Shown here in pieces: positions 47,485 to 54,281 of a stretch of DNA of 64,000 bases; position 1 is the stretch's first letter, and each line of letters begins with the position of its first letter. Source of the stretch: Halanaerobium polyolivorans (GTDB taxonomy: Bacteria; Bacillota; Halanaerobiia; Halanaerobiales; Halanaerobiaceae); contig NZ_JAJFAT010000011.1 of assembly GCF_020711195.1 (NCBI RefSeq), positions 34,750-98,749 on the forward strand, given 5' to 3'. The notes beneath the pieces were generated by a model. That model searched no databases. It saw only the letters and a list, made by a program, of their open reading frames with translations, and was not told the DNA's origin. A program made the position numbers and the translations under genes.

Positions 47485-48003
47485 ATGTTATATAAATATA
47501 AAAATTTTAGACCGGTTTTGGGAGAAAATTGTCTTAATACTCCCGGCTGCAGAATTATAGGCCGAGTAGAAATTGGAGATAACTGCAGTATCTGGTATAA
47601 CACAACAATCCGTGGTGATATCGATGAAATAAAAATTGGAGATTATACCAATGTTCAGGAAAACTCTGCCCTCCATGTAGATGATGATCAGGGTCTATAT
47701 ATCGGCTCTTATGTAACCATAGGCCATAATGCAGTTGTTCATGCCTGTAAGATTGGCGATAATTGTTTAATCGGAATGAATGCAACGATTTTAACCGGTG
47801 CCGAAATTGGTGAAAACTCTATTATTGGTGCTGGAGCTTTGGTAGCAGAAAACAAGAAAATACCTGCAGGAAGCCTGGTGCTTGGTGTGCCTGCCAAGGT
47901 TGTTAGAAAGCTGAGCGAAGAAGAAAAAGAGGGTATCCACCAACATGCAGTAAATTATGCTGATTTAATTGCCGATCATCAAGATGTGCAGGAACTATAT
48001 TAA
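47485..48003 (+). CDS. Gamma-carbonic-anhydrase-like hexapeptide-repeat protein
   Basis: A 172-residue left-handed beta-helix protein of the gamma-CA/PaaY/YrdA group. Hexapeptide repeats run from about residue 20 to 140 (RIIGRVEIGDNCSIW, TILTGAEIGENSIIGAGAL). The zinc histidines are seen in SALHVDD and IGHNAVVHAC. The ATG follows AAGGAGG at 7 nt. Enzyme activity in this group varies, so carbonic anhydrase is a family label rather than a demonstrated role. Confidence 0.9.
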   Translation: MLYKYKNFRPVLGENCLNTPGCRIIGRVEIGDNCSIWYNTTIRGDIDEIKIGDYTNVQENSALHVDDDQGLYIGSYVTIGHNAVVHACKIGDNCLIGMNATILTGAEIGENSIIGAGALVAENKKIPAGSLVLGVPAKVVRKLSEEEKEGIHQHAVNYADLIADHQDVQELY

Positions 48004-48011
48004 ATAAATAT

Positions 48012-48053
48012 AAACAGACTATATAGACTTGATTTTATCTATATAGTCTGTTT
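48012..48053. terminator. Terminator between the gamma-CA gene and metH
   Basis: A 15-bp stem, ACAGACTATATAGA with TCTATATAGTCTGT, and an 11-nt loop. The plus strand is followed by TTTCACTTCTTTT; the minus strand by a T-rich stretch. It lies between convergent genes and can act on both. Confidence 0.8.
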
Positions 48054-48070
48054 TCACTTCTTTTCATTTT

Positions 48071-50449
48071 TTAAGCAAAAATTTTCTTAGCTATTTCAAC
48101 AGCTTCTCTTGCATCTTTAGCATAATAATCAGCATTTATCATTTCGGCATAATCAGGAGTTAAAACCGCTCCCCCAACCATTATCTTACAATCTGGATTT
48201 TCTTCTTTAACAATCTGAATGGTTTTTTCCATATTTTTTACAGTTGTAGTCATCAGAGCACTTAAACCCAATAACTTGATATTATTAGCTTTAACCGCTT
48301 TTTTTACTTCTTCTTCTGCCACGTTGCGTCCCAAATCAATTATTTTATACCCATAATTTTCTAAAACTGTTTTGACAATATTTTTACCTATATCATGAAC
48401 ATCACCTTTAACAGTAGCTAGAACAATCTTACCCTTAGAAATATCTTTACCACCATTTTTCAGCATTTCTGTTTTAAGAACAGCAAATGCCTCTTTAACC
48501 GTTTCAGCTGATTGAACCAGCTGGGGTAAAAATATTTCTCCTTTTTCATAACGTTCTCCAACAATATCTAGAGCAGGTATTAAATCTTTGTTTACAATTT
48601 CTAGTGCATCTTTTTCTTTTAAAAGCTCTTTGGTTAATTTTGCCGCTTCTTTTTTTATACCCTTAACAATAACTTCTGCTAAATCCATACTTTCAAGAGC
48701 AGAACCTGCTTTTTCTTGTTCCGCATCGATATCTGCCATAAATTCTATATATTCTCCTGCGCCTTTATCTATATTAGCCAGTACTTTAAAAGCCTTTATG
48801 TTGGCCATCATTTCCTTATCATTAGGATCCATTATAGCTAAATTTAAACCCTGATAAAGAGCCAAAGTTAAAAAGTTTCTATTCAAAACCGCTCTGGCAG
48901 GAAGACCAAAAGATACATTTGAAACACCCAGAGTTGTTTTTAGATTTAATTTTTCTTTAACCATTTGCAAAGCTTTTAAGGTTTCTTTGACACCTTTTTG
49001 CTGGGCAGAAGCTGTTAAAGTTAAACAGTCAATAATAATCTTTTCTCTTTTTATGCCATATTCCTCCGCCTTCTTTACAATTCTTTGGGCAATTTTAAAG
49101 CGTCCTTCTGCAGTTTCAGGTATTCCATTCTCATCCATAGTTAAAGCGATAACAGCTGCCCCATATTTTTTGATTAGAGGCAGTATTTTTTCCAGAACTT
49201 CAGCTTCTCCATTGATTGAATTTACAACTGCAGTCCCATTATAATAACGAAGGCCCTCTGCAATTACACTGGCATTACTTGAATCAATCTGCAGTGGTAT
49301 ATCAAGTATTGCCTGCAGCTCTTTAATCAGCTTAACCATCATCTCTTTCTCATTGATTTCAGGTAAGCCTAGATTAACATCAAGTATATCTGCACCTGCT
49401 TCTACCTGTTCAACCGCAACCCTGATAATATAATCCAGATCATTATTGCGCAGTGCCTTTTTAAATTCATTTTTACCAGTGGGATTAATTCTCTCACCAA
49501 CAACATTTATCCTCTCTAGGTCTTTCCAGCTGGAAGGTGTACAGGCTATTGTTCTGCTCTCACTTTTTGTTTCTTTGACAGGCTTATCTTTTAGTGAATC
49601 AGCCATAAGGGCAATAAAATCTTCGTTGGTTCCACAGCAACCTCCTATAACAGCTAATCCCTGCTCATAAAGGCGAGCAATAGGTTTAAAATATTGTTCT
49701 GGACTTAACTTAAAAACTGTTTTACCTTCTTCAACCACCGGTAAGCCTGCATTTGCCTGCAGTATAACCGGAGTATTAGAATATCTTAAAACTTCTTCTG
49801 TTAAAGCTTCTAACTTTTCTGGTCCCAAAGAACAATTTAGTCCCAGAGCATCAACCCCAAGACCTTCGAGCACCGAAATCATTGAGTTAATATTAGCTCC
49901 GGTAAATGTCCTGCCATCTTCCTCAAAAGTTAAGGTGCAGAACACAGGTAGATCACTATTTTCTTTTGCTGCCAATACAGCTGCTTTAGCTTCATAGAGA
50001 TCAGCAATTGTTTCTATATGTATAATATCAGCTCCACTTTTAACACCCTGAAGTACCTGGTGTTGAAAAAGTGAATATGCTTCATCAAAGCTTAAACTAC
50101 CCATTGGTTCAAGCAGTTCTCCCAAGGGCCCTATCCCCAGTGCAACAAGAGCTTTGCTAGAACTTTGATCAACTGCTTTTTTAGCATTTTCTACTGCTGC
50201 AGAAATGATTTCTTCAACCGAATAATCTATTTCTGACAGCTTTAATTTATTAGCTCCAAAAGTATTTGTTGTTAGAATCTCAGAACCTGCTTTAAGATAA
50301 CTTTTATGAATATCAATAATTACTTCTTTTTTATCAATATTTAATTTTTCAGGTACTGAGCCAGCTTTTAAACCCCGCTGCTGTAAGACAGTTCCCATTG
50401 CACCATCAAAAATCATCACTTTTTTGCCTAATCTATTTTCTAAATCCAC
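48071..50449 (-). CDS. metH: Cobalamin-dependent methionine synthase, short form
   Basis: This enzyme moves a methyl group from methyltetrahydrofolate to homocysteine. The 792 residues have the homocysteine domain (1-290; GLNCSLGP and IGGCCGTN supply zinc cysteines), the pterin-binding domain (about 310-570; INVVGERINPTGKNEF), and the B12 cap and binding domains (about 590-792; GDVHDIGKNIV with the cobalt-ligand His). The C-terminal SAM-binding reactivation domain of long MetH is missing; it is supplied by the separate gene upstream. The likely start is GTG behind GAGGGGG. Confidence 0.95.
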   Translation of the reverse strand: MDLENRLGKKVMIFDGAMGTVLQQRGLKAGSVPEKLNIDKKEVIIDIHKSYLKAGSEILTTNTFGANKLKLSEIDYSVEEIISAAVENAKKAVDQSSSKALVALGIGPLGELLEPMGSLSFDEAYSLFQHQVLQGVKSGADIIHIETIADLYEAKAAVLAAKENSDLPVFCTLTFEEDGRTFTGANINSMISVLEGLGVDALGLNCSLGPEKLEALTEEVLRYSNTPVILQANAGLPVVEEGKTVFKLSPEQYFKPIARLYEQGLAVIGGCCGTNEDFIALMADSLKDKPVKETKSESRTIACTPSSWKDLERINVVGERINPTGKNEFKKALRNNDLDYIIRVAVEQVEAGADILDVNLGLPEINEKEMMVKLIKELQAILDIPLQIDSSNASVIAEGLRYYNGTAVVNSINGEAEVLEKILPLIKKYGAAVIALTMDENGIPETAEGRFKIAQRIVKKAEEYGIKREKIIIDCLTLTASAQQKGVKETLKALQMVKEKLNLKTTLGVSNVSFGLPARAVLNRNFLTLALYQGLNLAIMDPNDKEMMANIKAFKVLANIDKGAGEYIEFMADIDAEQEKAGSALESMDLAEVIVKGIKKEAAKLTKELLKEKDALEIVNKDLIPALDIVGERYEKGEIFLPQLVQSAETVKEAFAVLKTEMLKNGGKDISKGKIVLATVKGDVHDIGKNIVKTVLENYGYKIIDLGRNVAEEEVKKAVKANNIKLLGLSALMTTTVKNMEKTIQIVKEENPDCKIMVGGAVLTPDYAEMINADYYAKDAREAVEIAKKIFA

Positions 50450-51161
50450 AATAAACCCCCTCTTTTCTCAGTTCACATTCTTTATAAAGCCTGCAGTATT
50501 TACAGTTTTTTTCCTCAAAGGAATCATTTATCCCTTTATTTTTTTCTTCTATAGCTTGAGATTCATTTTTTTCTAGCACTCCGATAATAGCTGTCACAGA
50601 TTTTGCAGGCATCAATAAATTATATTTAGAAGCTGTTAAACCAATTTTTTTGGGAGCATTTAAAACATTTAAAAATTCTTTTTGAATTTCAAGTTCAAGA
50701 TCTCCATAACCAGGACTGTATCTAAAGGTTATCCCTTTTTTACCCTCTGCTAGAACCTGTTTTTTAATTTTTTCTTCAAGATAATCACAGGCTTCCTCGA
50801 TAGCTGTTGCTGCACAGGCATCCAAAATCATTGATTTAGTGATAGAAGTTTTTTCGTAATATGATATCCGTTTATCAACCTGATTACCTAAGGTTGCAGC
50901 CATTAAAAAAACTTCTGGAGAATTTTTAAGATGTTTAACAATACTGTCACCCTTTAAATAGAGGGTAGTATTTTTTATATCCACTCCACTTTCTCTAACT
51001 TCTATAGGAAATTTTTTATAAATATAACGGAAATTTATGATTTCTTTTAATTCTACAATAGCCTCATCAATTAAATTATGAATACTCTGCTCAGCAAAAT
51101 CTTCAGCCGTATTTAAATACCTCAGTACTTCACTTTTATCAATTTTAAATTCAAATTCCAT
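50433..51161 (-). CDS. Methionine synthase reactivation-domain protein (TM0269-like)
   Basis: A 242-residue stand-alone protein related to the vitamin B12-dependent methionine synthase activation domain. It contains FLMAATLGNQVDKRI and ITFRYSPGYGDLELEIQ, where R-x-x-x-GY is the SAM-binding mark of the family, and GLTASKYNLLMPAKSVTAI. The C-terminus adds a cysteine set CKYCRLYKEC and CG, perhaps a metal site. It lies between metF and metH and overlaps metH by 17 nt, consistent with reductive methylation of the cobalamin of MetH. Confidence 0.88.
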   Translation of the reverse strand: MEFEFKIDKSEVLRYLNTAEDFAEQSIHNLIDEAIVELKEIINFRYIYKKFPIEVRESGVDIKNTTLYLKGDSIVKHLKNSPEVFLMAATLGNQVDKRISYYEKTSITKSMILDACAATAIEEACDYLEEKIKKQVLAEGKKGITFRYSPGYGDLELEIQKEFLNVLNAPKKIGLTASKYNLLMPAKSVTAIIGVLEKNESQAIEEKNKGINDSFEEKNCKYCRLYKECELRKEGVYCGFRK

Positions 51162-51162
51162 T

Positions 51163-52050
51163 TTAATCAGCCTTTTCAACGTTTATATAATCAATTAAAG
51201 AGCCCACTGCAGCTTTTATCTTTTTAGCTACATAGGGATTGTTCATCGTATAAAGATGAATCCCATCAACATCACTTGCTATCAGATCTACAATCTGTTC
51301 AACTGCATATGCAATTCCAGCATCTCTTAATGCCTGATCATTATCACCATATTTATCAAGGATTTTGGTAAACTTTTTTGGTAAATAAGCATCAGAGAGT
51401 TCTATTATCCGGCTGACCTGTCTTTTATTAATTACCGGCATTATTCCAGCTTCAATTGGAACATCAATACCTTTAGCTGCTGCTTTGTCACGAAATTTAT
51501 AAAATAATTCGTTTTCAAAAAACATTTGAGTAATTAAGTAATCAACACCATGATCAACCTTTTGTTTTAAATGAATTAAATCTTCTTCCAGACTATCTGA
51601 TTCAAGATGACCTTCTGGATAACAGGCAGCAGCAATTCCGAAATCTCCTTTTTGCTTGATATGATCTACCAATTGATAGGCATAAGTATAATCGCCAATT
51701 TCTTTACCATCATCTGGATGATCACCTCTTAAAGCCAAAATATTTTCTATGTTTTTAGCTTTTAAATTATCTAATATTTGATTTAAAGTTTTTCTGGTAG
51801 AATTAATACAGGTCAAGTGGGCCAGAGATTCTATACCATACTTTTCTTTTAAAAGTGAAGATATTTCAACTGTGCGATTCTTATTTAATCCACCTCCAGC
51901 ACCATAGGTTACACTAATATAATCCGGATCTATATCCTGCAGTTCATCTAATGTTTGGTAAATGTCTTCTATTGGTACATCATTACGAGGTGGGAAAACC
52001 TCTAAAGAAAAAACAACTTTTTTCTCTGCAAATAATTTTTTGATTTTCAT
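51163..52050 (-). CDS. metF: Methylenetetrahydrofolate reductase
   Basis: MetF supplies 5-methyltetrahydrofolate for MetH. The 295-residue barrel protein begins VVFSLEVFPPRND, then YISVTYGAGGG, HLTCIN, ILALRGDHP and ITQMFFEN, all typical of the catalytic domain. The protein is the length of a bacterial catalytic domain alone. GAGGAGG precedes the ATG. First gene of the metF-reactivase-metH unit, behind a SAM-I riboswitch. Confidence 0.96.
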   Translation of the reverse strand: MKIKKLFAEKKVVFSLEVFPPRNDVPIEDIYQTLDELQDIDPDYISVTYGAGGGLNKNRTVEISSLLKEKYGIESLAHLTCINSTRKTLNQILDNLKAKNIENILALRGDHPDDGKEIGDYTYAYQLVDHIKQKGDFGIAAACYPEGHLESDSLEEDLIHLKQKVDHGVDYLITQMFFENELFYKFRDKAAAKGIDVPIEAGIMPVINKRQVSRIIELSDAYLPKKFTKILDKYGDNDQALRDAGIAYAVEQIVDLIASDVDGIHLYTMNNPYVAKKIKAAVGSLIDYINVEKAD

Positions 52051-52159
52051 TTTATCCTCCTCAGTTCTCTGCTCCGATTAAAAGCTAAATCATCTTAAAA
52101 ACAACTACTCTTTTATCTCTTCTACAATTATCATATCATTAAACTTTTATCTATAAAAG

Positions 52160-52187
52160 AAAAAAACCACTTCTTAGTAGAAGTGGT
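52160..52187 (-). terminator. SAM-I riboswitch terminator before metF
   Basis: Minus strand ACCACTTCT-ACTA-AGAAGTGGT, a 9-bp stem, then a T-run. It is the expression platform of the riboswitch upstream: SAM binding should favour this hairpin and stop transcription. Confidence 0.9.
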
Positions 52188-52198
52188 AATTCACAACT

Positions 52199-52303
52199 AC
52201 TTATCTTTCAGGAATTAACCTGCTGGATTTAGCACCGGGCAGTATGCACTGCTGGTTGCTGGGTTTCAAAGGGCCAGTTCCCTCCACCACTCTTGATAAG
52301 AAA
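52199..52303 (-). ncRNA. SAM-I (S-box) riboswitch aptamer upstream of metF
   Basis: Minus strand TTCTTATCAAGAGTGGTGGA opens P1, followed by GGGAACTGGCCC, TTTGAAACCCAGCAACC, GGTGCTAAATCC and the closing AGATAAGTAG, all in the canonical order. It controls the metF-reactivase-metH operon, with the terminator 12 nt downstream. Confidence 0.96.
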
Positions 52304-52321
52304 TATTTTATATTTTTAATT

Positions 52322-52350
52322 ACTTTAACATATTATTATTTTTATGTCAA
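52322..52350 (-). promoter_or_regulatory. Promoter of the SAM riboswitch-metF transcript
   Basis: Minus strand TTGACA, 17 nt, TAAAGT with an extended TG. It begins right after the tRNA-Arg gene. Confidence 0.7.
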
Positions 52351-52355
52351 GTATA

Positions 52356-52430
52356 TGGTGCCCCCGGTAGGAGTCGAACCTACGCACACGGCTTCGGAGG
52401 CCGTTGCTCTATCCACTGAGCTACGGGGGC
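52356..52430 (-). tRNA. tRNA-Arg (anticodon CCG)
   Basis: The cloverleaf is complete: acceptor GCCCCCG/CGGGGGC, D arm TAGCTCAGTGGATAGAGCA, anticodon stem ACGGC/GCCGT with loop CTCCGAA (anticodon CCG, reading CGG), and T arm with GGTTCGACTCC. The 3' CCA is encoded. The minus strand is correct because the CCA reads 5'-3' there. Confidence 0.97.
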
Positions 52431-52441
52431 ATCACTTAATT

Positions 52442-52470
52442 ATTCTAACAGAAGAGAATTACTTTGTCAA
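52442..52470 (-). promoter_or_regulatory. Promoter of tRNA-Arg
   Basis: Minus strand TTGACA, 17 nt, TAGAAT with an extended TG, 11 nt before the tRNA 5' end. Confidence 0.75.
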
Positions 52471-52524
52471 TTTGCGAATTGCTGAAATTTTTCATAATTT
52501 ATCCCTCCGAATTTTTCCATTAAA

Positions 52525-52761
52525 TTATTTTAAATCTTTTTTTCTCTGCAAAAACTCTTCTCTTGATATTCTACCTAGAGCATATTCATGCTGTAATACA
52601 GCAAGTGCTTCCCTACTTCCACTATTATTTTTAGATTTAAATAGTAATACAATCGAAGTTAAGATAGTTCCCCAGAATAAAAGCGGCATCAGCCACCAAA
52701 AACTACCCAGAAAACTTCCACCGATTCCACCATAGCCACCTAATGCTAAACAATATCCCAT
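52525..52761 (-). CDS. Small SHOCT-domain membrane protein (first)
   Basis: A 78-residue peptide: a Gly-rich start, one membrane helix (about 20-42, WWLMPLLFWGTILTSIVLLF), and a C-terminal SHOCT motif (about 50-78; LQHEYALGRISREEFLQRKK). SHOCT marks short C-terminal oligomerisation-type helices. Function is unknown. AGGAGG precedes the ATG by 9 nt. It lies downstream of the second SHOCT gene and shares its upstream operators. Confidence 0.8.
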   Translation of the reverse strand: MGYCLALGGYGGIGGSFLGSFWWLMPLLFWGTILTSIVLLFKSKNNSGSREALAVLQHEYALGRISREEFLQRKKDLK

Positions 52762-52796
52762 CTTTATTTACCTCCTAATTTATATTTTTTAGCTTT

Positions 52797-53048
52797 TTAT
52801 TTCCTTAAATCTTCTAAAATCTCATTCAGTTCAGACTTTGTTATTTCTCCCTTAGCATAACGTTCCTTGGCAATTTCTTCTGCACTTTTAGAACTATTAT
52901 TAGAATCTCTATATTTATAATTTGAAGAACCACTGCTGTTATTTTTATTTAAATTACTAACGAAATAGATTACAGCAACTATAATTAACAACCAAAAGAT
53001 CATAGAGAATCCTCCTCCCATCATCATTCCTGGAGTAAATCTCATCAT
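52797..53048 (-). CDS. Small SHOCT-domain membrane protein (second)
   Basis: An 83-residue peptide with a Met-rich N-terminus (MMRFTPGMMMGGG), one membrane helix (about 14-31), an Asn/Ser-rich linker and a SHOCT tail (AKERYAKGEITKSELNEIL). The six N-terminal methionines could bind Cu+ (inference). AAGGAGG stands before two adjacent ATG codons; the first is used. Two CsoR-like operators lie upstream. Confidence 0.82.
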   Translation of the reverse strand: MMRFTPGMMMGGGFSMIFWLLIIVAVIYFVSNLNKNNSSGSSNYKYRDSNNSSKSAEEIAKERYAKGEITKSELNEILEDLRK

Positions 53049-53077
53049 AATTAAGCTACCTCCTTTTTATTAATAAT

Positions 53078-53094
53078 ATACCTTTACCCGGTAT
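53078..53094 (-). promoter_or_regulatory. CsoR-like operator, proximal copy
   Basis: ATACC-N7-GGTAT with a C-rich centre, 30 nt before the second SHOCT gene, in its leader. A TATAAT on the minus strand lies 6 nt upstream, at 53101-53106, but no good -35 is seen. Confidence 0.5.
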
Positions 53095-53156
53095 AGCTAT
53101 ATTATAATCAGCAATTGTGAATAAAATATGAATTTTTCTCAAAAATTTTAAATTTG

Positions 53157-53173
53157 ATACCCCTATCCGGTAT
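53157..53173 (-). promoter_or_regulatory. CsoR-like operator, distal copy
   Basis: ATACC-N7-GGTAT, in the same place relative to its promoter (9 nt after the -10) as the copA operator. The sequence CTTAAGATACC around it is shared with copA up to small changes. Confidence 0.65.
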
Positions 53174-53182
53174 CTTAAGCAT

Positions 53183-53211
53183 AATATAACACTCAAGATA
53201 ATTTATGTCAA
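53183..53211 (-). promoter_or_regulatory. Promoter of the SHOCT pair
   Basis: Minus strand TTGACA, 17 nt, TATATT. The spacer ends TTGAGTGT exactly as in the copA promoter. The -35 is joined to the U-tract of the terminator behind the lipoprotein gene. Confidence 0.8.
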
Positions 53212-53252
53212 AAAAAACTGCTTAGATCACCTCAATGAGATTTTCTAAGCAG
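53210..53252 (-). terminator. Terminator of the lipoprotein gene
   Basis: Minus strand CTGCTTAGA...TCTAAGCAG (9-bp stem) with an inner ATCTCA/GAGGT pairing, followed by eight T residues that run into TTGACA. Confidence 0.85.
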
Positions 53253-53296
53253 CTTTAAGTACTTTTATTTGAAAGATTTATTTAAACTAATATTAA

Positions 53297-53824
53297 TTAC
53301 TCCATATCACCTGTAACTGTAGAGTCTTCATCCATTGTAAATGTTGCCTCAGCTTCTTCTGTTTCAAAATAGAGATTACCATCTACAGTAAAGTCAATTA
53401 AGGCAAAGTTTTCAGCTTCTACATATACATCACCAATAAAGCTTCCACCCTGAAATCTTGTACTAGGACTCTGTACTCTAATACTCGGTGCTTCAAGAGT
53501 ATACCTATCAGTTAAATTACGCTGATCGTCCTGATCATAAAGGGCCAGCTTACGATCTAATTGATCATTATTTGTGAATTCACCTGCTAATACAATGTCT
53601 TCCTCAACACTCAAGTCCTGATGAATAATCAAGATCCAGGAACCATCTTCAGAAGCTGCATTTAATAAAGAAGCTTGATCAGTAACTACAGAAGCAGAAG
53701 TAACAACATCTTCTTCAGGTTCTACTGCTTCTTCAGCCGGATCGTCAGCACCACATGCTGTTAAAAGCAAACCAAGAGCTAAAATCAATACAATTAATAA
53801 TACTGATTTTTTATTCTTTAACAT
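53297..53824 (-). CDS. Secreted lipoprotein of unknown function
   Basis: A 175-residue lipoprotein. The signal helix ends with the lipobox LTAC at about residues 21-24; an acidic, Val-rich spacer follows. The second half, from about residue 100, alternates hydrophobic and polar residues (FQGGSFIGDVYVEAENFALI, DFTVDGNLYFETEEAE), as in a small beta-helix or bactofilin-like strand pattern. I cannot name a family. It has its own promoter and a 5' leader of about 115 nt. Confidence 0.7.
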   Translation of the reverse strand: MLKNKKSVLLIVLILALGLLLTACGADDPAEEAVEPEEDVVTSASVVTDQASLLNAASEDGSWILIIHQDLSVEEDIVLAGEFTNNDQLDRKLALYDQDDQRNLTDRYTLEAPSIRVQSPSTRFQGGSFIGDVYVEAENFALIDFTVDGNLYFETEEAEATFTMDEDSTVTGDME

Positions 53825-53946
53825 AAAATCACCTCCTCATATTAATAATTAAAGCTTAAAACACAAAAAATTTTAAAATTTATATTTTATTTTTATAGTC
53901 ATTGAATTTGCAGAGGCTTAATTAAAAGCTCTATTTCTTTAATCAT

Positions 53947-53975
53947 AGTATATTACTTTACTTTATCTTTGTCAA
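53947..53975 (-). promoter_or_regulatory. Promoter of the lipoprotein gene
   Basis: Minus strand TTGACA, 17 nt, TATACT: a near-perfect sigma-A promoter, giving a leader of about 115 nt to the gene. Confidence 0.8.
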
Positions 53976-53996
53976 AAAATAACTAAAGACTTTTAT
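53968..53996 (+). promoter_or_regulatory. Candidate promoter of the folded element
   Basis: Plus strand TTGTCA, 17 nt, TTTATT (4 of 6). It would start an RNA at about 54003, just before the folded element. Weak on its own. Confidence 0.3.
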
Positions 53997-54012
53997 TTAA
54001 GACAGTCAAAAA

Positions 54013-54118
54013 AAACCTCTAAATTTGTGATAGAGTGAAAGTCTGCTCGCAAACCTCGTGGGCTTGCCCCGAGGAGGGTCAATTATATGGAAAGGTTCTC
54101 TAGCCAATATAGTTGAAT
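54013..54118 (+). other. Folded non-coding element of unknown class (possible IS200/IS605-type end)
   Basis: Three stem-loops follow each other: CTCTA/TAGAG (about 54017-54035), CCTCG-T-GGG-CTTG-CCC-CGAGG (about 54053-54073), and TCAATTATATGG with CCAATATAGTTGA (12 bp with one bulge, about 54079-54117). The middle one, followed by AGGGTCAA, looks like the right-end hairpin of an IS200/IS605 element or the end of a TnpB guide RNA. There is no transposase gene nearby. It could also be an unnamed RNA upstream of cysK. I recognise no riboswitch class. Confidence 0.4.
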
Positions 54119-54120
54119 TA

Positions 54121-54149
54121 TTTCATTTAACGATAATTACTGTTATAAT
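54121..54149 (+). promoter_or_regulatory. Candidate promoter of cysK
   Basis: TATAAT with TG one base before it (extended -10); the -35 TTTCAT at 17 nt is weak. Leader of about 125 nt to cysK. Confidence 0.5.
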
Positions 54150-54186
54150 ATAAGCAGTAGTGCTTTCAAAACCCTGGTCTGCTAAA

Positions 54187-54270
54187 ATGGAAGCAGAATT
54201 AGGCTTTATAAATAATGACTCTGACCTTGATGGCTTTGTAGATCTCTTCTATTTAAATATAATAAAATAA
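54187..54270 (+). CDS. Possible 27-codon upstream ORF before cysK
   Basis: ATG to TAA, 27 residues, starting MEAELGFINNDSDLDGFVD; the stop is directly before the cysK ribosome binding site. No good ribosome binding site is seen upstream. The open frame extends a further ~10 codons upstream of the ATG. It may be a remnant of a calcium-loop type repeat (DSDLDGFVD) or chance. Confidence 0.25.
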   Translation: MEAELGFINNDSDLDGFVDLFYLNIIK

Positions 54271-54281
54271 AGGTGGTTAAG

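Noticed and set aside
52244..52735. A 163-codon plus-strand open frame
   Set aside because: It runs across the SAM-I aptamer, the tRNA-Arg gene and the antisense of a SHOCT gene; no ribosome binding site and no protein-like composition.
54003..54118. Cobalamin or c-di-GMP-I riboswitch
   Set aside because: GTGAAAGTCTGC and GCAAACC give a passing likeness, but the B12 box and the c-di-GMP tetraloop-receptor order are absent.
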